Shown here in pieces: positions 62,096 to 64,000 of a stretch of DNA of 64,000 nucleotides (the stretch's first letter is position 1; each line of letters begins with the position of its first letter). Made by a program: the position numbers and the translations under genes. This stretch comes from Benincasa hispida. Taxonomy: Eukaryota; Streptophyta; Magnoliopsida; Cucurbitales; Cucurbitaceae. The DNA lies in contig NC_052351.1 of the NCBI RefSeq assembly GCF_009727055.1, positions 57,356,379 through 57,420,378 of the forward strand, in the 5' to 3' direction. The notes below the pieces were generated by a model that ran no database searches, had not been told where the DNA came from, and worked only from the letters and a program-made list of their open reading frames with translations.

Positions 62096-64000
62096 GACGG
62101 GAAATTAGATGTCAATTTAATCGACAACTAAAATCCCTTGGACGCAGTATGCGATGCATGTTCTTAAAGTATGCGTTGATAGTCATGCGTTGATGGTCAT
62201 GCATTGGAATGATTATGCGCTAATAAATGTATGTGATGACCATGCGTCCTGTCACAAGTTTTCTTGCGTTCACGCCAAGTATAATGCGAATGCAAGTTTC
62301 TCGGATGATCCGAGGTCGAACATGGGGACTTGTAGACAAATGAATGCGATAATGTGCATGCGGCGGTCAAATAAAAAAATGTTAGAGGGGTTGCTAAGTT
62401 AATCCTACTCCTACTCCTATCTTACAGACAATGCAATGAGAATATGCATGAGAGGTAGAGACACGACAACTCTTGACATGAAACAAATGAATGGGAAAGA
62501 TAGATAAAATGCGGAGATGTTTTCATTGCAATACTTAAGAGTGACCACAAGGGCAACCTTAGTCAACGCAAGCCATGTGATCATGCTACACACACTAAAA
62601 GCCTAAATCTAGGATGTATATGGTGGGTATGCATAAGTGTCAAGATGACCGTATACAACTACCATATCCTACTTCCTGGACGCAGCCATTGTCCTCTCCG
62701 TAGGGTGCATACTCTGTGTAATAACAAATAGAGCTTATTCCTAAGTCTCCATTCTTGCTTATGCAAATCTAATCTAGCCCTCTCGAGCATCGATTCTAAC
62801 CTAGCTCTCTCAAGTCTTAGGTTCTTTCTTTAGACTCTCTCTCGAGCAGCTCTAAAGGTGTGATGGGTGCATACATAAGACAAGGTAACAGCATGAACTT
62901 TGCTGACATAAGATTATTTCTATCTCTAGTGAACAATGACTTACATTGCTTAATGCGACCAACCACTTACCCTCTCGAGCAGTTAGTTGTTGTTGACTTT
63001 ACTCATAGACAAGCATTGCGTCCGCCTATAGACAGGCGTTGCTACAGCTTCACACTAAACAAATAAGGTTTTCTCACACACTCATGCAACGCACACCTCT
63101 CGTTGTTTTGCTACATGCTTCATATCTCTAATCCACATGACTAAGTATGCGATACTCTAGCAATCTCACTAAGTGATGCAATGAAAGTTAAAGATGCTAA
63201 GTAAAGAAGATGGGGATGGAGTTGAAGGAAATAGAGAAATGCATTGAAAACAAATTGTATTAATTCCTTAATCATAAAATGTCATACAATACAATATAAG
63301 AAAAGAAAGGAAAATGAAATGATCGGCTAGAAGCAAAGACTTGCTTCTAGCGGATGTGCGTCAAAGCTGCCGGTGGTGCCATGGATAGGCGATGAAGTTG
63401 ACTCCCCCGAGATCTAGCTCCGATCAAAGGTTTCAGCCGTCACTCGGAATGGATAAAGGAGGTGAAGAACTCTCAAGCTTCTTCTCACATATTTGTCTGG
63501 ATCACAGAGAAAACCTTGGGTTGTAAGGGTAATCCCTGAAGAAGTTGGAATTCTGCTCATCGGCTTCTTTATATAGAGCTTGAATAGCCAACAATATTAA
63601 TGGACTACTCTGATTCTAACATTCGGCGCATTTAGTCCTTTCTGAATCCCTGCTGCCAACGGCGTGGTAGGTGGGATGTCAACATCATCCTTTGATTTAC
63701 GTTGATGTGTTCATTCCACCCACCTTGCGTTGATCCCATTATTATGTGTTATCATGTAGCCGCAATCGTGTAGTGACCGCATTCGCTTAATACCACAACT
63801 TCTACACAATGAACGCAATCACTTGACGATCGCAACTCTTATGCGATGGACATATACGGCTGATTACCGCAACATCCATGCGTTGATCGAGAACGCTCGC
63901 CTTTGCGATGGAGAGTTTCTCCGCATGCAGTCATCTATACGGTGGTCCGGTTTCCACATTTGAGTCCACTTCCTGCATTAGCTACAAAAATAGACAATTG
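62096..64000 (-). mobile_element. LTR and leader of a related Gypsy element, minus strand, right end outside window
   Basis: Read on the minus strand, the region around 62,330-62,240 ('gttcgacctcggatcat', 'gagaaacttgcattcgcatt', 'gcgtgaacgcaagaaaact') matches the LTR end of the plus-strand element at 58,118-58,185. A TATA-like box lies at about 63,567-63,577, and 'gcgttgat' words are frequent. The plus-strand open frames at 62,154-63,066 show no domain. The LTR start is not visible, so the element probably continues past 64,000. Confidence 0.6.

Overview
The window looks like a repeat-dense, AT-rich segment of a flowering-plant nuclear genome. The evidence is GT..AG introns, tRNA-primed LTR retrotransposons, CACTA/hAT/MULE DNA transposons, LINE and SINE pieces, and one split plant-specific gene. 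A eudicot, probably a cucurbit, is my best guess, because of the Ulp1-carrying Mutator-like element and the style of the LTR families. That assignment is inference from memory, not a search result.

Only one host gene can be supported. It is on the minus strand, from a 5' UTR exon near 48,382-48,500 to its stop codon at 22,652. Six coding exons (47,194-47,241; 44,056-44,161; 25,504-25,686; 23,117-23,581; 22,797-22,883; 22,652-22,713) join in frame with GT..AG borders into 316 codons. The predicted protein carries the plant 'protein 1589 of unknown function' domain (TIGR01589/PF09713 type). Its second coding intron is about 18.4 kb and is filled with transposons. A probable 3' UTR exon lies at about 19,030-19,357.

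Layout. 1-9,300: fragments of long LTRs, including a minus-strand LTR with a tRNA-Met primer site (5,295-7,434) and a solo LTR (7,842-9,278). 9,300-19,000: intergenic, with a MITE (13,040), an AT-rich minisatellite split by a CACTA element (14,409-16,283) and a nested MITE cluster (17,020-18,790). 19,000-48,500: the host gene. Its introns hold a 1.8-kb LTR element (20,036-21,859), LINE ends, a SINE, and a hAT-like MITE (29,087-42,762) that itself contains a Copia element (29,307-42,422). A 6.8-kb direct duplication (24,633-31,408 and 31,413-38,195) copies host exon 3 and the front of the Copia element. Its differences are mostly one-base indels, and it ends at a breakpoint that recurs beside an N gap, so it is probably an assembly fault. 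49,280-56,455: a degenerate Mutator-like element. It has a DUF1985/Ulp1 protease gene (+) and a MURA transposase (-) pointing at each other, with a 198-bp tandem array rich in ACGATCG(C/T)TTA motifs between them. 56,456-62,095: a Gypsy element of the Athila/Tat type, with a tRNA-Asp primer site, inserted into the MURA coding region and truncated after reverse transcriptase. 62,095-64,000: LTR/leader sequence of a related element in the opposite orientation.

Every mobile gene examined is damaged, often at a catalytic residue (Copia integrase Glu, MURA first Asp, Gypsy RT second Asp) or by nonsense codons. Most of the 64 kb therefore looks like silenced, decaying transposon sequence around one apparently intact gene.
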